From Chamaecyparis obtusa (lineage: Eukaryota; Streptophyta; Pinopsida; Cupressales; Cupressaceae), in NCBI GenBank assembly GCA_027943335.1, contig BSBK01007851.1, positions 213,501 to 277,500 on the forward strand: a stretch of DNA of 64,000 nt. The letters are read 5' to 3'. A program made the translations under genes and the position numbers. Positions 36,691 to 49,041 of this stretch are shown one piece after another. The notes beneath the pieces were generated by a model. It saw only the letters and a list, made by a program, of their open reading frames with translations, was not told where the DNA came from and did no database searches. Position 1 is the first letter of the stretch. The number at the start of each line of letters is the position of its first letter.

Positions 36691-37075
36691 AGAAACGGCG
36701 ACCTTCCCCAACTGAGCAAGCCTATGGTTCCTTGTCATTGGATTTTTCCCCAATGCCCAACCAGCAATGTTCAATCACAGTGCTAGAGTGGTGAATCTAT
36801 TGACACCACGCTTCACGGGCAGTGGCATACAACTTTGGACCTAACGGGTCAGCTTGAACCTTTCAGAATGGGGGATTGCTACGTCGGGAGGCCGTTGACT
36901 GGTTCCCTATTCAGGGACGGAGGTCACGTGGTAGGGCACAAGTAACTGAGACCAAGGGCCCTACTATCTATAGAGCCCCTCCTTTCTATAGTTCAAACCA
37001 ATCGCCTTACCTACACTCATTTTTCATGGAAGAAATACATCTCTTCACAAGTGTTATTAGTACTTGCCCATAGGC
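36690..37075. other. GC-rich island, possible organellar DNA insert
   Basis: Base composition changes abruptly from very AT-rich to roughly balanced, with no repeat character. Text such as GGGAGGCCGTTGACTGG and GGTAGGGCACAAGTAACTGA looks like plant organelle spacer, possibly plastid rRNA-region sequence, but I am working from impression and cannot confirm it. A 65-codon frame at 36876-37073 is probably incidental. Confidence 0.4.
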
Positions 37076-37893
37076 TAGCAAGTACTATTGCATCACTTTT
37101 TGGATTTCTTCCATTAAGTAGTGATTAAAATCAAATCTTTGCACCAATTATAATTTAGTATTTTCTTATTTTGTTAAAAATAACACATATTCTATAGTCT
37201 AAATGTTAATTTTTTAAGTTTATAATTTGTAATAATTATTTATTGATAATTTGATTGGTTAAATCATTTGAAGTCTTATTACATGAGTGAACCAATTAAA
37301 ATGTACCATGTTTGTTATTTATTGTACACTTTATATTCAATATAATGAAAATCAATACAATCTAATTTATATATCATTTGATTTTATAATGAAAATTGTG
37401 CATTTAAATAATACAATCTAATTATATCATCTGATTTTATTAAAAATAGTTTATAACCAGAAAATTTCACACAACTTTAAATTTTATTACATAAATTTTA
37501 AATTTGGCATTTATAAAATGCATAAGTCATTTATTTTTTTATTTGTGAAATTTGTAATTTTTTAATAAATAAAATAAGATGAAAATAAATTATTATTTTG
37601 TTGAGAACTTGAATCTATTTTTATACTTTCTTTTTTAAGAAATAGATAAATATCTACATTTCAAAGTTCTTTTTAGTTTATTAATAGTAAAACCATAAAT
37701 TACAATTATAAAATATTAAATTTATTGGATTGAAAGAAAAATGTAAGAAATGATTAAAATTTTAGAAATTTATTTAAATATAAAAAAAATTGGAAAATAA
37801 TGACAAATATAATTATATATAAATCAAGGTAATACAAATAATGAAAATAGGTTATTATCTAAGTTTATCAAATAAGTTTTTACTATATGTAAA
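37076..37893. other. Non-coding, very AT-rich interval
   Basis: No gene or clear repeat. Long A/T runs only. Confidence 0.6.
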
Positions 37894-38065
37894 TATTTTT
37901 TTAAATGAGACTCTATTAAACAATGATTCTAACAACACTAATTCTACATTGGAAACTACTCATTTCAAAATAAGATTTAAATTATTTTTTAAATGAGACT
38001 CTATTAAACAATGATTCTAACAACACTAACTCTACATTAACAACTACTCATTTCAAAATAAGATT
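37894..38065. repeat. Tandem duplication of an 88 bp unit
   Basis: AAATGAGACTCTATTAAACA starts at 37903 and again at 37991. The following ~75 bases are almost identical, differing at a handful of sites. Confidence 0.9.
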
Positions 38066-38248
38066 GCTGATGTAATACTATCATAATATTTTGATAACTT
38101 GTTTACATCTCACTTATTTTGTTCATGTATTACTATCATAATGTTGTGTAACATATTTACATTTCATTTATTTTGTTCTTGTTTAAAACTCATAATGTTC
38201 TATGTAACATATTTACATTTCACTTATTTTATTTTTGTTTAAAACTCT
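38066..38248. repeat. ~60 bp tandem repeat, three copies
   Basis: Three consecutive units carry ATCATAATRTT, then TAACATATTTACATYTCA and TTATTTTGTTCTTG. The last two units also share TTTAAAACTC. Confidence 0.75.
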
Positions 38249-38320
38249 ACGGGTCAATCACCATACAACAAATGTTGCTATCGGCTTAACCATTGCACCT
38301 CATTGGTGCAAGTGCTAGTT
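38249..38320 (-). repeat. Weak tRNA-like/SINE-like segment
   Basis: On the minus strand, GGTGCAATGGTTAAGCCGAT followed about 30 bases later by GGTGATTGACCC loosely resembles the A and B boxes of tRNA-derived SINEs. An inverted repeat (TTGCACC/GGTGCAA) lies beside it. No cloverleaf could be drawn, so this is tentative. Confidence 0.25.
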
Positions 38321-39599
38321 TATCAATAATTGTAAATAAGATATTAAAGTGAAATAATTTATGTATTTATTGGACACTATAAATTAAAGTATTGAACTTA
38401 CTCAATTTTTTTTATTATAATAATTAGATAACTTCTTATAAGGAAAATTTATTAAAACTAGAGATTAAACTTTTATACTAGTTATATTGAAATCTCAAAT
38501 TTCTTATTATAATTATATATTAAATAGAATTATATTAATAAGATATTGTAATTTTATTAAAATCAAAATCAAAATTATATTTCATATTAGAATTACAATT
38601 AATTACTAAATTAGGCAAGTACTTGGCCACTATGTGGCACTTGTTTATTTATAGATCTTTGTGATCCATTTTTTACATAATAGAGAAAATTTGTTCACTC
38701 CCAACCTTAGAAATCTATCATTTCCTCCTAGGCATCTAAAAATCTAATTTTATTTTCATGAGATTAAAGGTCACAATGACGAGAGGCCCAAGAAAATGAT
38801 AAACATGCCTACAATAATTTTGATCCATTTCTATCACATCATTATCAATTCATAAGTTACAACCAATATTTATTGATAATGATTGTTATGTGTTGTATTT
38901 TCCATAAAAAATGATGTCAATTTTGGTACTTTTAAGTTTTAATATTGATGTTTTAAATATTGATGTGGAGTGTTCACCAACATGGCATTGATCCACGAGG
39001 AATCTATTGAACTCATTTTTCTCATTCTATAGATAATAATATATTTTTTTAACTTATCTTGGTTGATTAAAATATTTAAATTTTCCTTCTACCCTAACTT
39101 TAGCCATCTATATACTTATTTATTTTAAGAAGAATTATATATATTTTAATAAGGTGATATGGTGTGAGAGCATAAATGGTACAAAGGTGTTACTTTGGTT
39201 GTGTTTAATAGTTTGGATGCTTTTGAATTCATAGGAAGAGGATTTTAATAGGGTTAGGATGCATATAATTCATATTTTTTTATTAGGAAAGGTATCATTT
39301 TATGAAGATGTTGAAGTCATCAAGATTTAGTCTCTTTTTCTATAGTTCATGTTCCTTATGTTCTATTACTTGTAAAGAGGGTAAAAGTATTAGGTTGTAA
39401 TTTTAAAGGTAAGGGTACCCCTCAAACCTCAATCTCATGGTTGACCCTCTAGTTGACTTTATCCAACCTATGTACACAAAATGAAGAGTACCAATTTTAA
39501 ATATGAGAATCCAAGCAATCCTAAACAGATATCCAAAGTTTATCTCATAACTTTCATTAGAGAAGTGTCATCCACAATCCATAAGTGAGAATGTGAAAG
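38321..39599. other. Non-coding AT-rich interval
   Basis: No gene. The 38760-38830 part (TCACAATGACGAGAGGCCCA) resembles 43166-43230, a dispersed repeat of unknown type. Confidence 0.5.
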
Positions 39600-40100
39600 A
39601 AAACTATTATCCAAGCTCCACCCTTACGTAAGTGCTTTCCCCACATGGTATTTTATGACACTTTCCAATCCCTTGGGATGAATAAGTAGGGTGATAGAGG
39701 GTCACCTTTCCAAAGGCTATGTGAGACATGAAACAAAGAAAATGTTTACTATTAATCAACACAAAATACGTTGTAGACATAACATAGCTCATCTCCCAAT
39801 TAACACAATCAGATCCAAACTCAAAAATAAAGAGCAATTCTTAAAAGAATACCTATTTTACCCAATTATAAGCTTTAGGAATGTCCAGTTTAATACAACC
39901 TACTCAGAATTTTTCATAAAGTGAATAGCCTCAGCTACAATGATTCCTATCAAAAATTTGTATGTCTATCACAAATCAACTCTGCTCCTTAAAAAAAACC
40001 TTGTTAAACGCTGACTTAAACCTCTCCACAATCAACTTAGAGATATTATCAATCACATTGAACAATGTACCTAAACAAAACCAGCTAATCCACCCCTTTC
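39600..40100 (-). pseudogene. LINE reverse transcriptase fragment
   Basis: Minus-strand text of the plant L1 RT core: ISKLIVERFKSAFNKVFLKE (about 39995-40055), then a KLDIPKAYNWVK region near 39890, LLFIFEFGSDCVNWEMSYVM (about 39775-39837), LINSKHFLCFMSH and a damaged GLRQGDPLSPYLF equivalent (FGKVTLYHPTYSS). It is closer to the family at 30960-31290 than to copies 1 and 3. No ends found. Confidence 0.7.
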
Positions 40101-41043
40101 TTCTTAAAGATAAATACTATTTATTACTTTCAACATTTGTTTGCTGTGAATTTTTTTTATATTAACAGTGATTTGATCTTACCATTATTTTTTATAAAGT
40201 GTGTATTCTTTTAATCTTTCATTAATTGATTCCAAATAAAATGTTAAAAATTCTATATTTAACAGTTATTAGCTGTTAGCGAGTATTCTTTCTTCCTGGA
40301 ACTTTCGTTCAAGTAAAAAGAAAAATAAATATGAGAACTTTCGTTTTGGGTAAGAAAATGACAACTATGATTTAAACGCGTCTGCAATCGGTATCAGGTC
40401 TTGTTTAGGTGATCGTCAATAAAAACGTTGCCAGTGCAGTACAAATACTGCACCATGGCCCTTGTGTGGGTGCTTGAAAGCCCTCTATGTCACTATCCTT
40501 ATGCTTTATCCTTATCCACATTTACATGTTTCGCAACTCTATTCGTTATCCAAATTGTTTATTTTAAAGGGTGAAATCAAAACCAAAAAAATCTTCTAGT
40601 GGTACAGTACTCAATTTCTTTGTGATTGAAAAGCAAACAGATCTTGTCCCGAGAAACACAGGGAACGATTTGTTTTTTAACGTTGATGCAGAAAGCTCTT
40701 TATATAGAAGGATGGCACGTTATATTTTGCAGGTTCTCGAGTCCTAATTCGCAGTTAATGATCTCCAATGGAATTCATTACGTTCATTTAGTGCTCATCA
40801 TATACATTTAATAGAATTGACACATTCCATTATGAAAAATATGTTTACATTCCAAACCACCGAGGAAAAGAGAAAAACCTAAAAGATCAAAACATTGCCG
40901 GGCCTGATGTTCATCCGTATACATAAGTGTCCCTTTCTTTTCTTTTCTTCACATGTGCCACTCCATTAAGGTGCCCTCGTTAAACCATACTAATCAACTC
41001 CCTAAGACATTTTTTGACGTCGAAAATTGAGGGTGTTCTTCCC
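40101..41043. other. Upstream region of the bark-storage-protein-like gene
   Basis: Less AT-rich than its surroundings from about 40260 onward and free of recognisable transposon text. It is likely promoter and 5' flank of the gene at 41.1 kb. No specific cis-element can be supported beyond the TATA box. Confidence 0.4.
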
Positions 41044-41051
41044 TATAAATA
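41044..41051 (+). promoter_or_regulatory. TATA box
   Basis: TATAAATA in CCCTATAAATAGGAG, 66 bases upstream of ATG 41110. This predicts transcription starting at about 41075. Confidence 0.65.
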
Positions 41052-41109
41052 GGAGTCGTTGAAGAGCTTGCCAATGCAAACCAGCTTAGTACAAGACTTC
41101 AATCTTGCC

Positions 41110-42083
41110 ATGGCTTTTCTACAAGATTTCATCTGCTTTTTTTCTCGTCTTTTTCTTCTTGATTGCCCTTCCGTTCCACTCCTATGCTGAAATACTTCGA
41201 GAAATTGCTGAAAGGATTGAGCGCGTAAATAAAAGGGGAGAGCATTATGGCCTGGTCGTTTCGAGCAGAGCCGAACTTGAAGTTGTTCTGGACGAACACT
41301 CTGGAACATTCCATCCTGATAGAGAATTACCCACCGTAGATATCTCTGGTTGTTGCAAAACCCAATTAACTTCTCTTCCTTTGTTAAAATTTAGATTTGA
41401 TTTTTATCTGTCATTTTGTTTCTTACCTTGATGTTGGACATTGATTGTGCTTGTAGGGCGGAGATTCCATGTGGGAGATATTGGAGGGCGTAGGACTCTT
41501 TTGGTGATCTGCGGAAGGGGAATGGTAACCGCAAATTATTCTAATAAAAACTACGTCATTCTTATGTCTAGATATTTAATTCAAAAAATGACGTATGTGT
41601 TGGCACAGGTGAATGCAGCGCAGACAACCCAGTTGATGGTCACTCTGTTTCGCGTGAGGGCAGTAGTACAGTATGGAAGAGGATCCAGAGCCAACCCTAA
41701 TAAACTCAACATTGGTGACGTGGCAATTCCTCGTCAATTTGCACACACTGGCCTCATCTACTGGGAGGTGCTTACTCCTAACCCTAATTTTTCTTCATTC
41801 ATCCTTTAAATATCTTGTATAACTAGTTTGAGACTAATTTTGGGTGTGGGATGAAATCAGAAATTTGGGGGTGATGATGGGAGATTCGATCGTGATATTG
41901 CGAACCTCACGTTTTCTGATTACAATGTTGGAAGATCAAAAGGACAAGTTGCAAATGAGCTTCAGGGTTTTTATTCCCAGCGTGAAGAGATTTATTCAAT
42001 CAGAGGAGAGGCTGAAGAGGGAAGGCGCCAATTTTGGTTGAATATGGATAATGCTCTCTATACCACTGCACAACAGTTGGAGG

Positions 42084-42115
<32 letters not shown>

Positions 42116-42648
42116 TAACTTTTCTCTTAATTCCATTAATATGCTTTGTGGATGATCCCTTCTAATTTAAGATCTTTGAATAAACAGAAAGTAGAGCTGG
42201 ATAAGTGCATGTCAGAGGAAAAAGCGTCCGTGTGTCTGCAAGAGTAGCCAAGGATTAAAAGGGTTGAGAGGGGAAGCACTTCCAACTTCTATGTGAATAA
42301 CGAAGCATACAGAAACTTCCTCCGAGACCAGCTGAATGTGGTCTCGATCGACACTACAAGCGCCGCAATTGCAATGGTAGGATACCAATGTGGATAAGAA
42401 AGGATTTTCTTGTTACTTTTGTATTAAAGTGGTTTTGAGTAAATATGTGATTTGTGCAGGCGTGCGAGAGCGAGAACAAGCCCTTCTTGGCAATGAGATC
42501 CATCACAAATCTTGCAGGAGGGTCTGCTGATGGAAACGACATGACTGTGATGAGGACTTTATGGCCTAACCATGCTCGTAAGGCAATCACCTAGATCTTC
42601 AACAATTTCGAATCCATCGATTCAAACTGCATCCATTCACTTGCTTAA
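41110..42648 (+). pseudogene. Bark-storage-protein-like (nucleoside phosphorylase superfamily) gene, six exons, disabled
   Basis: Family members are secreted or vacuolar plant proteins related to bacterial MTA/SAH nucleosidase; poplar bark storage proteins store nitrogen. Exons by GT..AG splicing: about 41110-41348, 41457-41524, 41609-41767, 41861-42082, 42188-42376, 42460-42594. Splicing keeps frame and gives typical text: VDISGRRFHVGDIGG, CGRGMVNAAQTTQLM, NIGDVAIPRQFAHTG, then SIDTTSAAIAM and LAMRSITNLAGG near the C-terminus. A hydrophobic signal-peptide-like stretch precedes exon 1's EILREIAERIE. Three defects: ATG 41110, in an ideal GCCATGGC context, is out of frame with the signal peptide (one base extra, probably in the T run at 41114-41117); TAG at 42245 in exon 5; TAG at 42592, about 18 codons before the next in-frame stop (42646-42648). 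Both TAGs could be former CAG. The usual glycine-rich G.AG motif reads YGRGSR, so activity is doubtful even if repaired. Confidence 0.82.
42085..42115. repeat. Heptanucleotide repeat (TTCACTA)n in intron 4
   Basis: Four and a half copies directly after the donor site of intron 4. Confidence 0.9.
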
Positions 42649-45600
42649 GGCTTAAACCGGTGAAATAGATATGGAGAACAAGTGGCTGCTCGATCTATAT
42701 ATATATCTGTGTGTGTACTGTCTATATGAGAGCGTCTTAGCTGCTTCTGTCCCTACAGAAGTTACCTTAAATAAGAGTGGCTTGTTGTAAACACCTCGTC
42801 TGTTCTATGATTCATTTCTTTTTTTTAATGGGTGAAATTCTTCTAAATTCACATCAGCTAAGCAAGAGTTTGTAGGCGTGGAAGACCAATTAAATTCCTA
42901 AGATCCTTATAAACCTTCTTTTTTCGACTCAAGCAACCTTAACAACTTTACCCTGCAGACGCATATGAAAATAAGAAAATTTGACCAGTTTTGTTTCAAT
43001 GAACATTGAAATTACAACATGCAGACTAATTAAAATTTGCCAATTCAGAAGGGAAAACAACTCATTTAAAGACCAGCGGATCATTTACCACTTTAGAGAT
43101 TCAATGTGTTGGAAGTCTTACAGGTTGTAAAAAATTGATCTCTGAGAGTATTTTTAGCAGAATTAATGTCACGATGAGCAGAGGCTCAAGCAGGTGACGA
43201 ACATGCCCACAATGCTTTGGAAATCTTTTTTGAACCATCCCTATGCCCTAAAAAATGGATTACAGTTTTTAAAGTCGAGGACATCCCTCAAACCTCGTTT
43301 ACTTGTCCTACTGGTATATTAGTAGAAAGGATAATGTCGTGACACGTGTTGAAAATAAAGCTATGAAAAGACCCCCTACTAGATTTCGACAATGCATTTG
43401 ATTGGAAAATATTTTAGTTCTCAAAATGATATTAATGTGGTTTGAAATTTGGCTAGACCTAGATGGAAAATGATGGCTGATCTTGAAATATTTAGTAGGG
43501 GAGAGGACCCACTACTTGAACATGTTCCAATGGTTATGATAGTAGTTCTTAACTTAATACCCATAGTTGTTGATTTAATATCCAATATTTTTGACAACAT
43601 TGTACCAATAGTTGTGACTTTAAAGTTATTTTTGCTAATGATGACTACCCACAATTGAATGAAATGTGCCCTTTGTTCTAAAAAGCAGCCAATAGTGTGA
43701 TGCCACATCAGTTGCACAAGTATTGGGGTCCCTAATTCACTATGATTGGTCTCACTTTTTGGGGGGGCTGTTTTGGACACCTTGGCAAAAAACATGCTGA
43801 AGTGGCATCATATTTGATGATGTGGCTCTGAAACCTTAGTCATAAGCAGGAGACTCACCAAGTAAGCTACTGCAAAAAAATGGGAGTGATTTGAAATTTC
43901 TACGTAGGGTTTTGAGAAGGCCAAAGTTAGGGTGCTCAACTACTGGATCCTCTTCCCTACTTTGAAGGGCTTTTTCTCATATAGTTTATCTCTTTAATTA
44001 GAATAAAATCTTCAATTTTATTAACGTGTACGATCTGTATTTGTGTTACTTTCTTTAGACTTAAATTTGAATACTAAGAAGTCATCATGGAGGGGATGGC
44101 CAAACATTTGGGCCACCTTAAGTCTTTGGTGGGATGACTAGACACTAAAAAGCTTGTGTTTTTTGCAAGATTATGTTTGGACATGAAAATTAACAAGAAA
44201 AATTCTTCATTTTTAATCTTTCTTCTAAATACAAAAAATAGTTTTAGTTAAATATGGAAACATGCCCTATTTCTATTAATTTTTTTGAAAATGTGTTCAC
44301 CTCTATTGTCATTTCTTAAGGAACAATAAGAGAAAGTGTGCCTTGAAGAAAAAGTTTGATGGAGCTCCTAGCTATACCCTCCCAAACTTAGGCATATTCA
44401 CAAGACAACCCCAACCTAAGAAGACTTCAACGAAGCTTGAGAATGACTTGCCTCATGAGATGACTCAAAGCTCAACCAAAATATGACATTAAACTCAAGT
44501 CTAAGTAACACTTTCAAGACTTAAATTCATGTCAAGATCCACAAAGGAGAAAAAGAGGGAATGTATTTTCTCCATACCTTAATACTTCACAAAAGTAGGC
44601 ATCTAGCTATTAGAAACATAAGAAACCTATTAACAACACAAATCCATTAGTAAGAAAAATTGCATGCTTTCAAAACCAAGAGACCATTAAATACATAACC
44701 AAGAAGCCAATAACCAAGTTCACATAGTCAAGGATATCATAGAAATAGGTGAAGAAAAATTGTAATATGAATTTAAATTGAAATGTATTGCAAATCTAAA
44801 ATCATAGATTAAACCCTAATAAAGTCATTGCAAAATCAACACAACAAGAAGAAAACCAATCTACATGAAATGCTAGATTTATGTTGAGAAACTTTTTTAG
44901 GAAACAACTCCTCCACAAAAAGTAAGGAAAGTATATGACTAATAAAAAGAAGCACTTTATTACCCTACACATTGAACAAGAGTGAATAAAGAACTTTAGC
45001 TCGAGGCCCCAATTTATAGGAATGTGTGAGGATGAATACCACTATGATATAGAAAACAATTGAAAGTAAAACCACCTAAAAAATACCTTAGGCCCACCTC
45101 CTCAAATGGCCCCTTTCAAATGTTTATTACAATTATCATATGACATCTAGGAGTCTTTTAAGTATGCCAAGATGGTGTGCAAAAAAGTGGCCACCCTAGA
45201 AAAAAAAAACCAAATCACTAATAAGTCGATTGGGTTATGGTTTGGTAATGACCAAGCCTAAATTTAAGAAAACCTAACTGGGTTTTTTTTACAAAAAATT
45301 CAATCAAGTTTTTATTATAACAAAAACCTAATCGGATTTTATAAAAGTTAAAACATTATTTTTTTGCAGCCAAAAGGTCATTCAAAACCCTTTCCATGGC
45401 TTAAGAATAGTAGGGAGACCTCAAAATAGACAAAACTTGATCCTATTTTCGTGAAAAAAAAAAAAAAATTAGCTCAGTTTTAACAAATCTCCTCCATGCC
45501 ACGTTGTCACACAAGTTAGTGCTATATTTTTTTATTTTTTTTAAATTTAATTGTAATAGATATTTTATTATTATTATTTTTAATAAATTCATTGTAGATT

Positions 45601-45989
45601 CTCTAAACACTGCCCCCCAACAAAACACACAACATCAAAAAGTCCCTAAAGAGAGAAATTGTTCATCTCCTCAACATCAAATTGATGCCCCTTAACAAAA
45701 AGAACCACAAAACACTTCAACTCCTCTAATAAACCCTATACAAACCACATAGGAGGATCTATTAAATTGACTATCCAAAAAATGCAACCCAAATTTCTCA
45801 AATAGTGAATAGGTTGAGGACCTCTTAGAAAGAGCACCATTCATCCATTGCCACATCATTAGAATCAATGACTAATAGCAGTAATGAAGTATCTAGACAT
45901 GTGTTACAAAATAGGGTACATATAGGTATAAGTCTCATGCATTCTATCTACTAGGTTGTCATATGATTGGGTGAAAAGAAAATTCATAA
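42649..45989. other. 3' flank and non-coding interval
   Basis: Contains the likely 3' UTR of the gene (AATAAG near 42769), a repeat shared with 38760 (43166-43230), and AT-rich sequence. A 124-codon minus frame at 43421-43795 has no recognisable motif. A minus-strand TATA-like TATAAATT at about 45012-45019 followed downstream by AATAAAG resembles an LTR promoter, but no LTR ends were found. A1-type homopolymers (A14) lie at about 45456. Confidence 0.4.
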
Positions 45990-46730
45990 GTAAAGCTCTG
46001 ATATATGTTCTCTTTTCACTGACCCTAAAACTAATGAGACCTTACCTCTTGATTCAAAGAGGTTTCATATAAATTGGTGTAATCACACTAGGCTCAAAAA
46101 TGATATTTCGGATAGGTGGTATATGGTCTTCAACCAACCACCTTCTAACAATTATGAGATTATATTGTATTTTTTGAGGAAATTATATTGTGAGTTTATG
46201 CTTGGTGAGCACCTAAACTACTTTGACATGAGAGATTTCTAGGGTAGATGTATCTAGGCTATTACTAGAATAGACTAGGTGCTTAGAGGGTGGTAGATCC
46301 TCTAAATATGGTTGCACTTGATGTTAAACTCATGGTTCCCGCCACGATCCCAGGAGCCCTAAAGGAGTCTATGGAGTTACAAACTCTTCAAGTGGCTACA
46401 TGATCAACTAATGTCATTGTTCAAAATGACAAAAAGTTACTGAAGCCTCTTGTACCATGAGATTATCCAACACTTGTACCACTTGGCTTATCATTAGCTA
46501 AACCACCTGGCTCATCATGAGCTAGATCTCCTAACTCTAGTGAGCCCATCTATCATGTGTCCAAGCTATCAACATATATGCACTATGGGATATATATCAA
46601 TGTGTATGAGGATGATTCCACATCCCATTTGTCTACACACTATGGGAGTAGATGTCAGGTTTCTAATGTTGAGGATATGACCCTCACGAATGGCTTGATT
46701 TGTATGGTGTTTTCAGTGGAGAGCGGGTGT
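45990..46730 (+). pseudogene. Unassigned broken coding trace, possibly transposon gag
   Basis: Plus-strand frames give plausible protein text: RFHINW, NNYEIILYFLRKLYCEFMLG, LNYFDMRDF at about 46060-46250, and QILQIWLHLMLNSWF at about 46300. It resembles linkers of plant retrotransposon gag regions, but no zinc knuckle or diagnostic motif is visible and stops are frequent. Confidence 0.3.
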
Positions 46731-47145
46731 AGGTCCATTTTATTTTTTTTCAAATGAACATTGTATTTATTATCACTTAAAACTTATAAATGTAAATAAT
46801 TCTTTATTTATAGATCAATTTAAAAGTTATGATACATGACCAATGCACATTTCAGGATGCAGCAATTGGTGCCAGTACACCATGACATATTCCTTCAACT
46901 TCTAGTGCACCTATAGCTTCGATGTCGGAGAAGAAATTTTAATAATATGTTTTTGATTGTAGGAAAAAATAGGTTTTATAGGGGACCTGAAACCCATACA
47001 AGCTGGATAAAAATTTTAGCGTTAAAGGAAACTAAAAAGAAACAGGACTAGGGACCAGTTCGCCATAACCAAAACCAACATAAAAATCTAAAAACCAAAC
47101 ACTAGCAAAAAATTGACAAAAGAACAACACCAAGGACCCAAAGCA

Positions 47146-49009
47146 CTAGACAAACTCTTTGCAAGTTTCATCAGCTTCCTGCTTTACCTCAGATATCTTC
47201 TTTATTGCAGCATTGAAATCAGAGAGCTCCTAGATTCTTTCTTGAATCTTTCTCCTTTTCATAGACCTGGTACATTTTCCCAGGCCTTCCTCTTCCAAGT
47301 CCTCTGTACTCTCATTAGGTTTCTTACTGGGGGAGCCAGTGTCCAGCTCTGCTTTAATGGTCATAAAGTAGTCCATGGCCGAACCCATAAACTTATTGTT
47401 GTCATGCATGTATTTTTTCATGGCATTCTCCATTGTTTCCATTCTAGCTTGCATTTCCTGCACTTTTTTATCCCCATCATGTTCATGTTGCCATCCGCAA
47501 TTTTCAAGCCAGACTCCAGCTTATCCTGGAGGGAATCCACCTTAGCAAAAATGGAATGATACTGTAAATTTAAATTCTTGATTTCCTAAAAAACCCATTT
47601 CAGTAAGCGAAAAGAATACATGGAAGCAGCCTTAGCAATTTGGAGAACCCCAAAGGGGGGATCTATTTTATCGTCCATGTCTTCCTTTAGCAGTTGAACA
47701 TTCCATTCCTGCATATCCATAGTTTTAATGAAAGGGATGTTCTGAGAATTGCCAGGAGCATTCACTTTCTCCACACTAGGTGAAGCTGTCTCTACATCAA
47801 GGGAAGTTTTCTCTGCATCTGTGGCATCCTTCTGAATATCTAACTCAAGCTCCATGATCACCTCCAATTTAGGGGAGATGGGAATGTCATGATCTTTAGA
47901 ACTATCATACTCTACTAAAATGGGCACCTTTTGACTGCGAACATCCTCCTTGTTGTTTCTCTTGATTCCAGAGGTATTTCCCATCTCCATAGTACCGGTA
48001 GCCTCCTCTTAAATGTCATCATTTTCCCCTGAAGCTATATTCAAAATTGAGGTCAAAGAATCACTATCTTCCTCTATCAAATTGGCCATGTCATCATAAC
48101 CATCCACACTATCAGTAGAGGTATCTGTTTCCATACCAACCTCCTTATCCATTCTTAAATTTTTACCTAAAGGACTCTCCTCTTTAGTAACCATCTCCCT
48201 AATTATTTTCTTACCCGAGCCAGAGGTTTTGGGTGAAGAAATGATAGAGCTAGCACTGGCAGTCTTCTTAATATGTTCAACAATTAGAAGAATCAACCCT
48301 TCATGAAGAATGGGTTTCTTCTCCTTCTTCCTATGCTGGGAAATACTAAGATGGAGGGACTACATAATATAGTAAGGCAAGAACACCCTAATTTGATGAC
48401 GAAAATGACAGAACAACACAAAATGGTAGGAGTGGGCACGTTTGAACCACCATCCAGGGTAACATATTCCATAATTGCCATCATAACCGTCACCCGGATT
48501 TCTTTGAATGCACCAACATCATAGCACCCGCTAGAATCTTTCACCAGACTTTTCTTTTCATCCTTGCTTTTGGAAAAGCACCGAATGGCCTTTTGTCAAA
48601 CTTTCTTGTCGCAGTAAAATTTGATGCCCTTGATACTTAACCCATACACCTTAGCAATGAGTTCCTTTGTAATGTTCACAGTGATACTGGCAATAGTGAC
48701 CGCCCCATCTTTCTAGGAATCAGCGAACAACTTCATTGCACTATCTTTAGTCCCATGCAACTATTCCATGTAGGTGGTAAGACCCCCCTTAGTGAGAATA
48801 TCCCAGACCTCCGACATATTTTTCCATTTCACACAGTCCTTTGGCTCTCTACAATTAAGCCCTCCACCTATGATCTCAAAGCTAACAATGACAGTCGTAA
48901 TAGCAGAGGAAAACCAAATGTTGAGGTAACATGCAACTTTGAAATTAACAAAGGTTAACTCATGTCTGCAATAAGTTCTCTTGGGAAAGGCACCACTTTC
49001 CATAATCAT
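47146..49009 (-). pseudogene. LINE copy 3, ORF3
   Basis: Begins MIMESGAFPKRTY about 32 bases after the ORF2 stop and ends at TAG 47146-47148, around 620 codons with a few stops and at least one frameshift. Conserved blocks, in order: KWKNMSEVWDILTK and MEWLHG-like text (about 48770-48840, with a TAG at the Trp); VNITKELIAKVYGLSIKG (about 48630-48690); MEYVTLDGG; a frame change to HFVLFCHFRH near 48400; KPILHEGLILLIVEHIKK (about 48250-48310). A Ser/Lys/Glu-rich middle follows, then a helical C-terminus (MQEMQARMETMENAMKKYMH, 47463) with a basic MKRRK. Similarity to copies 1 and 2 is block by block. Role unknown. Confidence 0.75.
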
Positions 49010-49041
49010 ATTACCCTATTTCTCTAAAATGTGTCTAATCA

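Noticed and set aside
36876..37073. 65-codon open frame in the GC-rich island
   Set aside because: Short, no family recognised, and the island may be organellar spacer.
38249..38320. tRNA gene
   Set aside because: Only loose A/B-box likeness; no acceptor or anticodon stems can be formed.
41110..42648. Ribosome-inactivating-type or other defence protein
   Set aside because: Spliced motifs (VDISGRRFHVGDI, AIPRQFAHTG, LAMRSITNLAGG) match the nucleoside phosphorylase/bark storage family instead.
43421..43795. 124-codon minus-strand open frame
   Set aside because: No recognisable motif, low-complexity Ile/Thr/Ser-rich text and no gene context. Could be chance in AT-rich DNA.
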